NCBI GenBank assembly: GCA_020630435.1
Contig: JAHDBJ010000002.1
Location: forward strand, 218,970-282,969
Source of the DNA: Saprospiraceae bacterium
GTDB lineage: Bacteria; Bacteroidota; Bacteroidia; Chitinophagales; Saprospiraceae
Direction: 5' to 3'
DNA length: 64,000 nucleotides
Shown here: positions 16,871-26,340 of the stretch, in pieces
How positions within the stretch are numbered: position 1 is the first letter of the stretch
How the letters are laid out: each line of letters opens with the position of its first letter
The notes under the pieces: generated by a model
What the model was told of the DNA's origin: nothing
Database searches by the model: none
The model's input: the letters and a program-made list of their open reading frames with translations, nothing else
Translations under genes and position numbers: made by a program

Positions 16871-19258
16871 ATGGAAAACTTATCGATTCAATTGTCTGAA
16901 TTTTACGACTTTTTAGATCATACAATAGAAGATACTTGGTCTTATGAGCAGACTGAAAGCTATATCATGGCTTTGAGCAAGGGGCTAGAAAAAATCGTAG
17001 GAAAAGCAGTAACAATTGGTGACTTTTCTTATCAACAATTGGTATCAACACCGTCAGGACTATTGGTTGAAGGTAATTTACCGCATTATGTTATCAATTA
17101 TTTATGGTCGGAGGAAGTCAAATCATTTCTGATCTTATGGAGAGATATTCTATTTCAACAACATAAAGCTACAATATATCATGTGGAGACGAAGGCAGAT
17201 AAATTGTCTATTGATGGACTTAAGTCGCAATCTAAAGTAGCCATATTGAATTCTAAAGATAGTTTGGTTTCTTTCTTTGATGAAAAATTGAAAACAGTCA
17301 ATAAAAGTAAAAGAACAATAAAAACAGCCTTAGAGAAATGGAAATTAGAACAGAATCCTTGGCAAATTTACAAAGAACAGCTTCAAGAATTACCTATTCA
17401 AAATAAGCAACTTCAAAACAGCTATGGTAATTTATTGAATAGCTCAGATTATTTTGGTGATATACGAGGCATTGTTCAGACAATGATAGATACTATCCAA
17501 AAAGAGGTCGAAAAAGTAAGCACTATTATTACTAAAACAAAGGGGTATATTGAAGAGAATATAACCGAAAAACCAGGTAAGGTAGTGAGTTATTTAGAAG
17601 ACGTTGAAGAGCAATTTACGCCTGCTCTCTTTTCCTCTGAACTTACCTTAAATTTGGACGAAAAAGTAGAAGCTTTAGAAAGTAAAGTTCGTGTGCCGAT
17701 TGATACAATCCGAGGGATTGTTCAATACAAAGAAGTGAATTTTCAGCGACTGACTAGACAATGGTTAGATTCTGAAATATTACCTGTGGTTTACGAAATG
17801 TGGGAAATCGTTGAGAAGGTTGAAAATGGGATTCAGATGTCTTTGGTTAATATTAGAAATAAAGCTCTAGTATTATCTAAAGAAGATACTATTGTGGAAG
17901 TTGAACAAGAAGATATAAGTTCTTCGTTGATAAATTTTTTAAAAAGGATTGATAATTATAAAGCACAATTAGATAATTATGAAAAAACAATTCAAAAACG
18001 AATAGAACGTAATTTATATGTAACTAAACTTTATGAAACGGATCAAGAGTTTTTATCGATTCCTTTAACCTCTACAATAAACCAATATCGTCAAAATCAA
18101 ACTCAGATTTTTTCGGAGTTTAGAAACATCATCAAGCAATCAAAGCAATTTATAAGAAGGCTAAGAAATACCGTTCAAAATGAAGAGATTTTGAGCTCAT
18201 CTGAGAAAATAGTCCGATTTATTGAAAGTCGTCAATTGAGTACAGATGGAGGATTATATTCAAGTATTTTTTTGACAAAAGGTTATATTGGCGAGTCTTT
18301 TTGGGTGGGGCGTAAACGAGAATTAAACCACGTTGCCAAAATTATTAAACAATGGGAGAATGGTTTTCGGGGAGCTGTATTGATAAGCGGACAGCGTTTT
18401 TCAGGTAAATCGCTCTTTGGAGAATTGGTCGCCAATCGTTTCTTTCCCCATAAATCTATCCACGTATTTCCCAATAGCACGATCAATATCAATGGTCGAA
18501 AGTTTGAGACCTCTCATAATTTGGACGAGGCATTAAATTTTATTAAAAACCAAACCTTGAATGATAAATATATGGTTTGGTTGGATAATTTGGCGCTATG
18601 GACAGATGTAGAGCAATCATTAGGGGAGAATGTAAGAAGCCTTAAACGGTATATTGACAACTATTCAGGGAAATTGTTCTTTATGGTTTCGGTTAGCAAC
18701 TGGTTATTGGCACATCTTGAAAATACAGAAGATATCCGTAGTGTTTTTCAAACCGAAATCAATTTGGATAGGATGGAGGAGGAAGAAATCAAGCAGGCGG
18801 TATTAATACGGCATGGTGCTACACATAAGGCCTTAGTTGATCAAGAAGGAGAAGAAATTACCCCTCAAGGATTTGAAAGAATTATATCGAATATCGTTAA
18901 GGTTTCAGAAGGAAATATTGGCGAAGCCCTGAATAGATGGGCAGGATCTATTCAACTTTCGGACGATGATAGGGTACAATATGAAGGGCAATTACAGTAT
19001 ACCTTACCTGAATTTTTAGATGCAGACATGGCAATAGTTCTTTCTACCATTATGATGGAAAAACGAACAAATGAATTTAGATTGAGAAAACGATTTGGGG
19101 TTGCTTTTAAAGATAAATATAGAGGTATTATCCAACGGCTAATAGGTATCGGTGTTTTAAAACGTCAAATCGACGGTTGGTTAATGCTAAATGATAGCAT
19201 TGCCAACGAAATTGGTAAACAACTGGAAACGAAAGGTTTTTTAAAGTTTTATCATTAA
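16871..19258 (+). CDS. Uncharacterised coiled-coil AAA-type ATPase
   Basis: The 795-residue soluble protein has about 450 residues of long helices (probable coiled coil, many Gln, Lys, Glu) followed by a P-loop ATPase. Just before it, FWVGRKRELNHV near 475 resembles the entry to AAA/STAND domains. Walker A is SGQRFSGKS near 507, a Walker B-like strand is YMVWLDN near 570, and a sensor-1 position lies in FFMVSVSNWLLAHL near 610. The last 110 residues look like a winged helix (NEFRLRKRFGVAFKDKYRGI). I know no named family for this. The gene is 65 bases upstream of an MscS-like gene and then an antiporter gene, all + strand, so it may regulate or remodel a membrane ion system. Confidence 0.7.
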   Translation: MENLSIQLSEFYDFLDHTIEDTWSYEQTESYIMALSKGLEKIVGKAVTIGDFSYQQLVSTPSGLLVEGNLPHYVINYLWSEEVKSFLILWRDILFQQHKATIYHVETKADKLSIDGLKSQSKVAILNSKDSLVSFFDEKLKTVNKSKRTIKTALEKWKLEQNPWQIYKEQLQELPIQNKQLQNSYGNLLNSSDYFGDIRGIVQTMIDTIQKEVEKVSTIITKTKGYIEENITEKPGKVVSYLEDVEEQFTPALFSSELTLNLDEKVEALESKVRVPIDTIRGIVQYKEVNFQRLTRQWLDSEILPVVYEMWEIVEKVENGIQMSLVNIRNKALVLSKEDTIVEVEQEDISSSLINFLKRIDNYKAQLDNYEKTIQKRIERNLYVTKLYETDQEFLSIPLTSTINQYRQNQTQIFSEFRNIIKQSKQFIRRLRNTVQNEEILSSSEKIVRFIESRQLSTDGGLYSSIFLTKGYIGESFWVGRKRELNHVAKIIKQWENGFRGAVLISGQRFSGKSLFGELVANRFFPHKSIHVFPNSTININGRKFETSHNLDEALNFIKNQTLNDKYMVWLDNLALWTDVEQSLGENVRSLKRYIDNYSGKLFFMVSVSNWLLAHLENTEDIRSVFQTEINLDRMEEEEIKQAVLIRHGATHKALVDQEGEEITPQGFERIISNIVKVSEGNIGEALNRWAGSIQLSDDDRVQYEGQLQYTLPEFLDADMAIVLSTIMMEKRTNEFRLRKRFGVAFKDKYRGIIQRLIGIGVLKRQIDGWLMLNDSIANEIGKQLETKGFLKFYH

Positions 19259-19323
19259 TGAAATGTAAAAGAATAACAAGTCTCTACTCAGATTGGTTAT
19301 TTTTTGTTCAATATTAAAAAGAT

Positions 19324-20055
19324 ATGGACAACTATACTATACCACACTTTACTTGGGGGAATTTCATAACAGTAGCAATTGTACTGATTGCAACTTATTT
19401 CATACTGCGATTTATCAAAATAATGTTGGATAAAGCGGACTTTCTAGGAGCTTTTCAATCAAATGTTAAACGCATTGTCAATAGCATACTATTGGTTTAT
19501 GAGTTGATAGTTATCCTAATACTAGGAGCTTCTTTTATATTAATACATCCAGTGTTCAATGGATTGCTATTAGGTTTTATGGCAGTAGTCGCTTTTCCCC
19601 ACATTCGAAAATACTTAAGTGGTCGAATTATTCAGTTTGATAATGTGGTAAAGATAGGAAAGCGTTTGAGCTTTCAAAACAAAACAGGGCAGATTGCCGA
19701 TACAGGTCGTCTAGGTATTAAACTCAGAACAACGAAAGGGCTGCATTTTATCGATTACAGTCGATTACTTAATGAAGGCTTTACAATACTTTCAGGAGAA
19801 GAAGTTAGTGGACTTTATCAACTAGAAATTGCCCATAAAGCACCAGAGGAAAGGAAGAATTATAGAATCATATTACACGATTTACTAGCATCTGCTCCAT
19901 ATATAGATTGGACTCAAAAGCCACAAATCGTACAAAGTAATTCAAATCCCAACCAGTTTAAAGCAAGTGTAACCGTCAAAGACGACAACCAATTGCATGA
20001 ATTGATTAGCCTCATTCAAGAAAGAGGTTTCTCTTGTAAATTATCAAAAAAATAA
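19324..20055 (+). CDS. MscS-like mechanosensitive channel-related membrane protein
   Basis: The 243-residue protein has three hydrophobic segments (about 13-30, 50-70, 75-95). They are followed by a soluble beta-rich part (KYLSGRIIQFDNVVKIGKRL...GRLGIKLRTTKG) that resembles the MscS pore-end helix and beta domain, where the motif is normally GD.I...G..G.V..I..R.T.L.T. The typical Asp and the IPN start of the next strand are missing (HFIDYSRLLNEG), so it is a diverged member. It may form a channel or only a scaffold. It is 65 bases after the ATPase and 1 base before the antiporter, so the three genes are almost certainly co-transcribed. Confidence 0.6.
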   Translation: MDNYTIPHFTWGNFITVAIVLIATYFILRFIKIMLDKADFLGAFQSNVKRIVNSILLVYELIVILILGASFILIHPVFNGLLLGFMAVVAFPHIRKYLSGRIIQFDNVVKIGKRLSFQNKTGQIADTGRLGIKLRTTKGLHFIDYSRLLNEGFTILSGEEVSGLYQLEIAHKAPEERKNYRIILHDLLASAPYIDWTQKPQIVQSNSNPNQFKASVTVKDDNQLHELISLIQERGFSCKLSKK

Positions 20056-20056
20056 T

Positions 20057-21352
20057 ATGGACGCTATTTTATCCTCTTACGGTTTAATTATTGCAGCATC
20101 AGTTATCATAATTTTATCGTTTTTCTTTGGAGAATTATCCAGTAAGACCAATATACCTTCAGTATTGATGCTCATTGTTTTAGGTATCATTCTAGCCTAT
20201 GTGCTAGAATCACAGGTCGGTCGTAAACCTGATTTTTTACCTATACTGAAAATACTAGGAACAGTAGGATTGATCATGATAGTCCTCGAAGCCGCCCTAG
20301 AACTTAAACTCAAACGGGAGAAGTATGTCCCTATCGCTATAGCCTTTATTATTGCTCTGGTTGGATTACTCCTATCTACTTGGGTGGCAGCCATCATTTT
20401 AGATGAATTTGTACCTAATATGGATAGAGCTTCTGCTTGGTTATATGCTACACCGTTATCTATATTATCTAGTGCCATTATTATTCCGAGTGTTTCGGGC
20501 TTGGTAGAATATAAAAAAGAATTTCATATCTATGAGAGTACCTTTTCAGATATACTAGGTATTATGTTATTTTATTTTTTGACAGGACAAATTGATACAG
20601 GTGATCATCATGGTGGAGGCTCTAGTTTATTGGGATATGGTGGTAATGTCTTATTAACTATCGTAATCTCCGTTATAGCGAGTTATTTGATTATTCTTAT
20701 TTTTCAAAATATTAAAAGCCATACCAAGCTATTTCTACTCATAGCCGTATTATTGCTTTTATATGCTGTAGGTAAACAAATGCATCTCTCTTCGCTTATT
20801 ATCATCCTTGTTTTTGGATTGATGATCTCCAATATGCAACTATTTTTTAGTGGGAAACTAGCAAAATGGTTAAGAGTAGATAAAGCCAAAGAAATATACG
20901 ATGGGTTACACGTCGTTACGATGGAGACAGCTTTTGTCGTACGTACTTTCTTTTTTGTTATCTTTGGAATGACCATTATCTTATCTTCTCTTGCAAGTTG
21001 GGAAGTTGCTAAAATTAGTGTCTTAATTATATTGTCTATCTATTTGATTCGTTATGTTTTATTAAGGCTTTTTATTGGGAAAGACATTTTGCCACAGCTC
21101 TTTATTGCCCCTAGAGGATTAATCACAGTATTATTGTTCTATAACATCCCTGTACAAGCAGAAGTGCCAGGTTTTGAACCAGGAATTCTATTATTTATCA
21201 TTATAGCTACGAGTTTAATAATGACTTTTGCGATGATCTATGATAAGCAACGTTCCGAAAAGTCAGTAAGGAAAGTCCTAAGCGATCCCGTTGGTTTCCA
21301 AAAATGGAAAGCACCAACTATCGTTGAAGTGACGGAAGAAGATAAACATTGA
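20057..21352 (+). CDS. CPA-family cation/proton antiporter
   Basis: The 431-residue integral membrane protein has about 12 hydrophobic helices over residues 5-405 and the repeated-half arrangement of the CPA (NhaP/Kef-like) antiporters. The segment PSVLMLIVLGIILAYVLE near 32-50 and PLSILSSAIIIPSVSGL near 130-146 correspond to the ion-path helices; GLITVLLFYNIP near 355 is a late-helix family motif. A His/Gly loop TGDHHGGGSSLLGYGG near 180 faces a solvent side. It probably exchanges Na+ or K+ for H+. No C-terminal RCK domain is present; only a 35-residue charged tail. Confidence 0.75.
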   Translation: MDAILSSYGLIIAASVIIILSFFFGELSSKTNIPSVLMLIVLGIILAYVLESQVGRKPDFLPILKILGTVGLIMIVLEAALELKLKREKYVPIAIAFIIALVGLLLSTWVAAIILDEFVPNMDRASAWLYATPLSILSSAIIIPSVSGLVEYKKEFHIYESTFSDILGIMLFYFLTGQIDTGDHHGGGSSLLGYGGNVLLTIVISVIASYLIILIFQNIKSHTKLFLLIAVLLLLYAVGKQMHLSSLIIILVFGLMISNMQLFFSGKLAKWLRVDKAKEIYDGLHVVTMETAFVVRTFFFVIFGMTIILSSLASWEVAKISVLIILSIYLIRYVLLRLFIGKDILPQLFIAPRGLITVLLFYNIPVQAEVPGFEPGILLFIIIATSLIMTFAMIYDKQRSEKSVRKVLSDPVGFQKWKAPTIVEVTEEDKH

Positions 21353-21534
21353 TAATTAATGTTAAGTTATCCCCCTATTCAAAATACTTAACATTTATAA
21401 AAATAATGTCGTAACTTGTAGTAAGAGAGACAAACAACACAACGAATTTTACTAAACTTTATATGTAGTAACATACAAATAGTCAAATTATTATTTGAAT
21501 ATTACGATATATAAGTATGATTTAACCGTCTAAT

Positions 21535-22125
21535 ATGAGAGGCTTACTTATCTTAGGACTATTGATAGTCCTGTCTTGTAGTCATAGTCAAAAGCATAAA
21601 AATAACGAATCTGCTTCGGCTGTATTACCCCATTCTAATTTTGCACCTACTGTTGATTTTTCTGAAAAGGATAAAATACAGCTCGCCACAGCTAAGGGCA
21701 AAACTATAGATACGATTAGTATGAGTCGTTTGAAAAAACAAATAAGCTCAGAAAGCGAGGGCTTGCATATTTATAATTTTTGGAGTTCAGATTGTGAAGA
21801 ATGTATTCATAACTTGGATACCTTAAATCAACTTCAAACAACCTCAAGAGTAGAAGAGGTTGAAATTGTTCATATTTGTCTTGATGATATACAAGAAAAA
21901 GAAGCACTCAATACATTGATTCGATCCAAAAGTATTGTAGGAAAAGCATATTTACTAGTCGATAAAAATGCCAACAATTGGTTTAATGAGGTTGAAAAAT
22001 CTTGGAATGGCACTTCTCCTTTATTACTATTTATTAATAATTTAGACGATACACACCTTTACTATACAGGAACGTATTCTATGGAAGAATTGCAAGTGAT
22101 AATAGAGCCATTTTTAATTATGTGA
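21535..22125 (+). CDS. Thioredoxin-like (TlpA-type) lipoprotein
   Basis: The 196-residue protein starts with a lipoprotein signal, the lipid Cys being in IVLSCSHSQ near residue 15. A thioredoxin fold follows, with active site CEEC in FWSSDCEECIHNL near 87. The sequence spacing to the later strand SPLLLFINNLDD with the cis-Pro position fits TlpA/ResA-like periplasmic thiol-disulfide proteins. It likely keeps envelope Cys residues reduced. It stands alone 182 bases after the antiporter gene and 216 bases before trxA. Confidence 0.75.
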   Translation: MRGLLILGLLIVLSCSHSQKHKNNESASAVLPHSNFAPTVDFSEKDKIQLATAKGKTIDTISMSRLKKQISSESEGLHIYNFWSSDCEECIHNLDTLNQLQTTSRVEEVEIVHICLDDIQEKEALNTLIRSKSIVGKAYLLVDKNANNWFNEVEKSWNGTSPLLLFINNLDDTHLYYTGTYSMEELQVIIEPFLIM

Positions 22126-22300
22126 AAAAAATTGTTAAATATTTGAACATAATAAATAATAAATTGTCTATACAATGACAATAGTTGATTAGAGTTTATA
22201 TTTATATTGGACATTATTCCATTGACTTTTGAAAACCAAGGTTTATAAATGTTTTGGATTGAAAAAGTTAAATTTAAATACGCTCTAATTATTTAATTAC

Positions 22301-22308
22301 TATTTTTG
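22301..22308 (+). promoter_or_regulatory. Putative -7 box TATTTTTG before trxA
   Basis: TATTTTTG fits TAnnTTTG and would give a leader of roughly 27 bases before the trxA start at 22342. No TTG at the expected -33 spacing was seen. Confidence 0.35.
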
Positions 22309-22341
22309 TAAAAAAATTATTCATTTAAAAAAATTGATAAA

Positions 22342-22659
22342 ATGGCTTTTGAATTCACAGATGCAAACTTCAAAACTTCGGCATTAGAAAATGACAAAGT
22401 TGTAATGGTAGACTTTTGGGCAGCATGGTGCGGACCTTGCCGTATGATCAGCCCTATTGTTGAAGAATTAGCGGATGAATACGGAGATAAGGCATTAGTA
22501 GGAAAAGTTGATGTTGATAACAATCCTGAAGTGTCTATGGAGTATAAAGTACGTAGTATACCGACGATATTATTCTTGAAAAATGGCGAAGTTGTAGATC
22601 GCCACGTAGGAACAGCAACAAAAGCAGTTCTAGCAGAGAAGCTAGAAGCGCATATGTAA
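22342..22659 (+). CDS. trxA: Thioredoxin
   Basis: The 105-residue cytosolic protein is a standard thioredoxin: strand VVMVDFWAAWCGPCRMI with the WCGPC active site near residue 30-34, the buried Asp in VDFWA, KVDVDNNPEVSMEYKVRSIPT containing the cis-Pro, and GxxVDRHVG near 85. It reduces protein disulfides with electrons from thioredoxin reductase. Length and motifs are complete. Confidence 0.97.
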   Translation: MAFEFTDANFKTSALENDKVVMVDFWAAWCGPCRMISPIVEELADEYGDKALVGKVDVDNNPEVSMEYKVRSIPTILFLKNGEVVDRHVGTATKAVLAEKLEAHM

Positions 22660-22830
22660 AATAATTTATACCGAGATACCACAATTATCTTAGCAATTAG
22701 ATTCGTTTTTCTTCTAGCTATTTTATGAAAATTACTGTGGTACAAAAATTGAGGTAAATCTCTTATCTTTATTTGTATTTTAAGGATAAGAGATTTTTTG
22801 TTGTAAATATTTTCAATGATAAATTAGATT

Positions 22831-23760
22831 ATGAGTTTACTCAATGAACAAAGTGTTAGAGATTTAGGTAATCTAGAATTATTAGCAAAACAAGTTGTCG
22901 AAGGGTTTATTATTGGATTACACAAAAGTCCTTTTCATGGATTTTCGGTTGAGTTTGCGGAGCATCGCTTATACAATCAAGGAGAAGATACCAAGAATAT
23001 TGATTGGAAAGTATATGGCAGAACCGATAAACTCTTTACAAAGCGGTTTGAGGAAGAAACCAATCTTCGTTGTCAGATCGTTATAGATGCTTCTTCATCA
23101 ATGTATTTTCCCGAAATTACTCCTAAAAAAGGGGAACACATTAATAAACTTCGCTTTTCAGGACTGGCTGCCGCCGCCTTAATGAATTTACTACAAAAAC
23201 AACGAGATGCCTTTGGTTTAAGTATTTTTGATGATGCCGTTTCTACGCATACACGGTGTAAGTCGAGTACCTCTCATTACCGCCTGTTACTGACCTATTT
23301 AGATAAATTGCTCAATAATCCTGAACACAATCGAAAAACGGCTGCTGCCGCCGCACTCCATCAAATTGCAGATAGTATTCACAAACGTTCCTTAGTCGTT
23401 ATTTTTAGCGATATGTTTGAGCAAAGTGAAGATACTGAAAGACTCTTTTCAGCCTTACAACATTTGAAACATAATAAACATGAAGTGATCCTTTTTCATG
23501 TGGTGGATAAATCACTTGAAATGGATTTTGAATTCGAAAACCGCCCTTACGTTTTTATAGATATGGAAACGGGAGAAAAAGTAAGGTTACAATCCAATCA
23601 AGTAAAAGATTATTACAAAGAACGGATACAAAAATTTAAGGATGCACTTCAGATGAAGTGTTTACAATACAAAGTAGACTTTGTAGAAGCCGATATTAAA
23701 AAGGGATTCAAGCAGGTTCTACAATCTTACCTCGTCAAAAGAAACAAAATGGGTGTCTAG
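22831..23760 (+). CDS. DUF58 / VWA-fold protein
   Basis: The 309-residue protein shows the DUF58 signature FHGFSVEFAEHRLYNQGEDTKNIDWKVYGRTDK (key residues G, E, R, Y, G, D, IDWK, R) near 32-65, followed by a VWA metal site DASSSMYF near 88-95. DUF58 proteins are cytosolic VWA partners of MoxR AAA ATPases and belong to Bat-type clusters in Bacteroidota. Here no MoxR is adjacent, so the ATPase partner must be elsewhere. The gene stands alone with a hairpin-free, AT-rich upstream region. Confidence 0.85.
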   Translation: MSLLNEQSVRDLGNLELLAKQVVEGFIIGLHKSPFHGFSVEFAEHRLYNQGEDTKNIDWKVYGRTDKLFTKRFEEETNLRCQIVIDASSSMYFPEITPKKGEHINKLRFSGLAAAALMNLLQKQRDAFGLSIFDDAVSTHTRCKSSTSHYRLLLTYLDKLLNNPEHNRKTAAAAALHQIADSIHKRSLVVIFSDMFEQSEDTERLFSALQHLKHNKHEVILFHVVDKSLEMDFEFENRPYVFIDMETGEKVRLQSNQVKDYYKERIQKFKDALQMKCLQYKVDFVEADIKKGFKQVLQSYLVKRNKMGV

Positions 23761-23850
23761 TACTACTTTGATTCTATAAATATTTGGATTTATTGCTATT
23801 TGATTATATTTTAGTCAACTGAAAGCTTTAAATTAAAAACACAATAATTT

Positions 23851-24945
23851 ATGAATTATATTAGGCTGTTTTTTTTTGTATTTGTTTTGCCTTTCCTTCT
23901 AATATCATGTCAAAAAGAAGATATAATATTTAGTACTAATTATCTAGACTTTAATGGTTATATAGTGGGGAATATTATCCCTGTAAAGTATACGACTCAT
24001 AAGAAATCTTATAAAAAGCAAAAAATTCATGGCACAATTAAGGGGTATTTTTTTAGAGGGGAGATTCAAAATAAAAAAATAAATCGGAATTGTATTCTTA
24101 TGGCTTTACCTCATGAATCATATATACAAACATTTGAAGGTATATTAGAATTAAAAAATCAAGAAAATTTGTTAAAAGAGTTTAAAGGGATCATTATTGT
24201 TTATCTTGAAGATGGGAGAACTTTTAATTTTGGAGGAGAGTTTGATAGAGGAAAATGGAGTAGAGAGGTGAAAAAGTCGAAAAATAAAGGAAATATTAGA
24301 ATCCCTTATAGCTGTGACCAATATGTAGTAGAAATTAATTATTATACTGATTGGTATGTAAATGGAGTGTATACTGACACACAACATACAGGAGTGTTTT
24401 ATGAATATTATGAAGTCTGTAATTCAAACCATAATACTCCTTCTTTAGGAGGAGGAAGCTATCATACTAATTCATATAATTCTCAATATATAGATAATGA
24501 AAGACCTGATGGAGCAGATTGTGAATCTTGGCAATATGAAAATATGAATGGAACATGGCAAGAATGTGGCGTGAGCAATATTTCCTTGAAAGTTTTTTAT
24601 ACGAATCCTAATGATAATAGGAGATATTTTTACGCACATACTATAACAAGAACTTTATATTTTGGTGTCCCTGCTTTAACTTATGACAATATTCAAGTTT
24701 CTTCAGGTTTTGCAGCTCAAATGTCAGCAGAAGCATATCAAGAAGCGTTTAGACGAATTCATTTAGAACATCGTTATAATTCACGTCCTTCATCTCTTGT
24801 TATAGAGGATAAACTTAAAAGGTATTGTGAAGAAGAATTAAAGTTATTGATACCAGGTGCTAGGGTTAGTTTTTCTCCGAATTACCCTAATGCTCCGATA
24901 AATAGTTTTCAGACCGTTTTATTTGGTACAGGTAATTGTCTTTAA
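23851..24945 (+). CDS. Lipoprotein of unknown function, intact paralogue of the 15404 gene
   Basis: The 364-residue lipoprotein has its lipid Cys in LLISCQKED near residue 20. The mature part begins with the family segment NYLDFNGYIVGNIIPVK. A Gly/Asn/Tyr-rich middle (GGGSYHTNSYNSQYIDNERP) lies near 210-230, with five Cys in the second half. The last 100 residues (QEAFRRIHLEHRYN...KRYCEEELKLLIPG) match the end of the broken gene at 15404-16019. No catalytic motif was recognised. It is followed 11 bases later by a small gene, as the broken copy also is by another. An outer-membrane adhesin-like or effector role is possible but unproven. Confidence 0.65.
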   Translation: MNYIRLFFFVFVLPFLLISCQKEDIIFSTNYLDFNGYIVGNIIPVKYTTHKKSYKKQKIHGTIKGYFFRGEIQNKKINRNCILMALPHESYIQTFEGILELKNQENLLKEFKGIIIVYLEDGRTFNFGGEFDRGKWSREVKKSKNKGNIRIPYSCDQYVVEINYYTDWYVNGVYTDTQHTGVFYEYYEVCNSNHNTPSLGGGSYHTNSYNSQYIDNERPDGADCESWQYENMNGTWQECGVSNISLKVFYTNPNDNRRYFYAHTITRTLYFGVPALTYDNIQVSSGFAAQMSAEAYQEAFRRIHLEHRYNSRPSSLVIEDKLKRYCEEELKLLIPGARVSFSPNYPNAPINSFQTVLFGTGNCL

Positions 24946-24956
24946 ATAAAATTATT

Positions 24957-25391
24957 ATGCTATTTATAGAAATCCTTAAAGAACATTACGTTCTTTGGAA
25001 TATATTGCTTTCATTGAATATTAATCTTTATTTAGGAAGTTTAGATTATTCAATACATAGAGATGGGTTAATAATAATGGAAGATTACTTCTTTACAGAA
25101 TTGATTAAGATAGATAAAGTTAAAATCAGATATGATGAAGGAAATAGAATTAGCATTACATTTTTGACTAAAAATGCGGTTTTTTTTGAAAATCAAGAGT
25201 TATATTTTGGAAAATCAGACGCTATTTTAGAGAGTAGTTTTGATCTTAAAGCTACTGATTATAAAAAAACTTTTTCTTTTAAAGAACAAGTGTATGATTA
25301 TATAGATCAAGATGTCAGTTGTCATATATTTGTTAGCAAACAATCTGATTTAATGTATAGTATCAGTATACACTCATCTGTCATAAAATGA
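24957..25391 (+). CDS. Hypothetical protein, partner of the lipoprotein
   Basis: The frame is open back to a TTG at 24936, but ATG at 24957 is the better start since it leaves an 11-base gap after the lipoprotein stop. The 144-residue product has no signal peptide and no recognised domain. It is predicted to be mostly beta strands and acidic (LIIMEDYFF, FKEQVYDYIDQDVSCHIFV), similar in size and character to small immunity-type proteins. It has low GC and Lys/Ile-rich composition like its neighbour. Function unknown. Confidence 0.6.
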   Translation: MLFIEILKEHYVLWNILLSLNINLYLGSLDYSIHRDGLIIMEDYFFTELIKIDKVKIRYDEGNRISITFLTKNAVFFENQELYFGKSDAILESSFDLKATDYKKTFSFKEQVYDYIDQDVSCHIFVSKQSDLMYSISIHSSVIK

Positions 25392-25569
25392 AATTTGTAT
25401 AGATATAAAATCTAGTTACCTCTATATAAAGGATTTCAACAAGGTTAAATTTTGTTTAAATATTATAGGCGATTAATCAATAATACTTTTTCTAATTTAA
25501 ATAATTAAGTTTACCAATAAGGGTAGTACAATTGATAAACTTAAAATTTTAGTACTCAAAATCACAAGA

Positions 25570-26322
25570 ATGGGAATTTTAAAAGACATATCTACTAGAG
25601 CCCCTGAAGGGATGACCAAAAAAGAAGCTAGAGCAGCCACCAAGAAAATGAATAAGCGAATTTCTGAATTGCAAGAAATTATGATGGCTGAAAAGAAACA
25701 TAGCTTATTAGTCGTTTTTCAAGGGATGGATTCTAGCGGTAAAGATGGCGCAACACATGGCGTCTTTAACGAATGTAGTCCACACGGTATTCATGCCGTA
25801 TCCTATAAAAAACCAACAGACGAAGAATTTGCCCATGACTTCCTATGGCGTATTCATAAACACGCTCCTCAAAAAGGACATATCTCTGTTTTTATACGTT
25901 CCCATTATGAGGATGTATTGATTCAAAGAGTACACAAATGGATAACAGAGGAACATGCTATAAAAAGAATTAATGCGATTAATGCCTTTGAAGAATTACT
26001 TCAATTTGATAATAATACAACAGTTCTGAAGTTTTATATGCACCTTTCCCATGAACGTCAGGGAGAAAAACTTCAAGAGCGATTGGATGAGCCTGATAAG
26101 AATTGGAAACACAATGATGGAGATTGGGCAGAAAGAGAACACTGGGACGAATATATGCGATGCTATGAAGATTTGTTTGAGCGTTGTACAATTCCTTGGA
26201 TTATAGCACCTGTTGATGACCGATGGTATAGAGATTATTTTATTACTAAAAAAATACTGGAAACGATGGAAGGATTTAATATGCTCTTTCCAAAATTGAA
26301 AACTGAGAAATTCTTGAAATAA
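25570..26322 (+). CDS. PPK2-family polyphosphate:nucleotide phosphotransferase
   Basis: The 250-residue enzyme has the PPK2 Walker A GMDSSGKDG near residue 52, followed by VFNECSPHGIHAVSYKKPT, the Walker B-like SVFIRSHYEDVL (in family members FxRSxYEDVL), and the lid region HLSHERQGEKLQERLDEPDKNWKHNDGDWAER. It uses polyphosphate to phosphorylate nucleoside mono- or diphosphates. Length matches the short one-domain PPK2 class. It heads a + strand series of an OM barrel, an S4 protein and a lipase-like hydrolase and lies 2.7 kb before a PhoB/PhoR-like pair, a setting that suggests a phosphate-related role. Confidence 0.9.
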   Translation: MGILKDISTRAPEGMTKKEARAATKKMNKRISELQEIMMAEKKHSLLVVFQGMDSSGKDGATHGVFNECSPHGIHAVSYKKPTDEEFAHDFLWRIHKHAPQKGHISVFIRSHYEDVLIQRVHKWITEEHAIKRINAINAFEELLQFDNNTTVLKFYMHLSHERQGEKLQERLDEPDKNWKHNDGDWAEREHWDEYMRCYEDLFERCTIPWIIAPVDDRWYRDYFITKKILETMEGFNMLFPKLKTEKFLK

Positions 26323-26340
26323 TATATAAAATTTTAGAAA

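Noticed and set aside
24936..25391. TTG start at 24936 overlapping the lipoprotein gene by 10 bases
   Set aside because: ATG at 24957 gives a normal gap and no loss of recognisable sequence.
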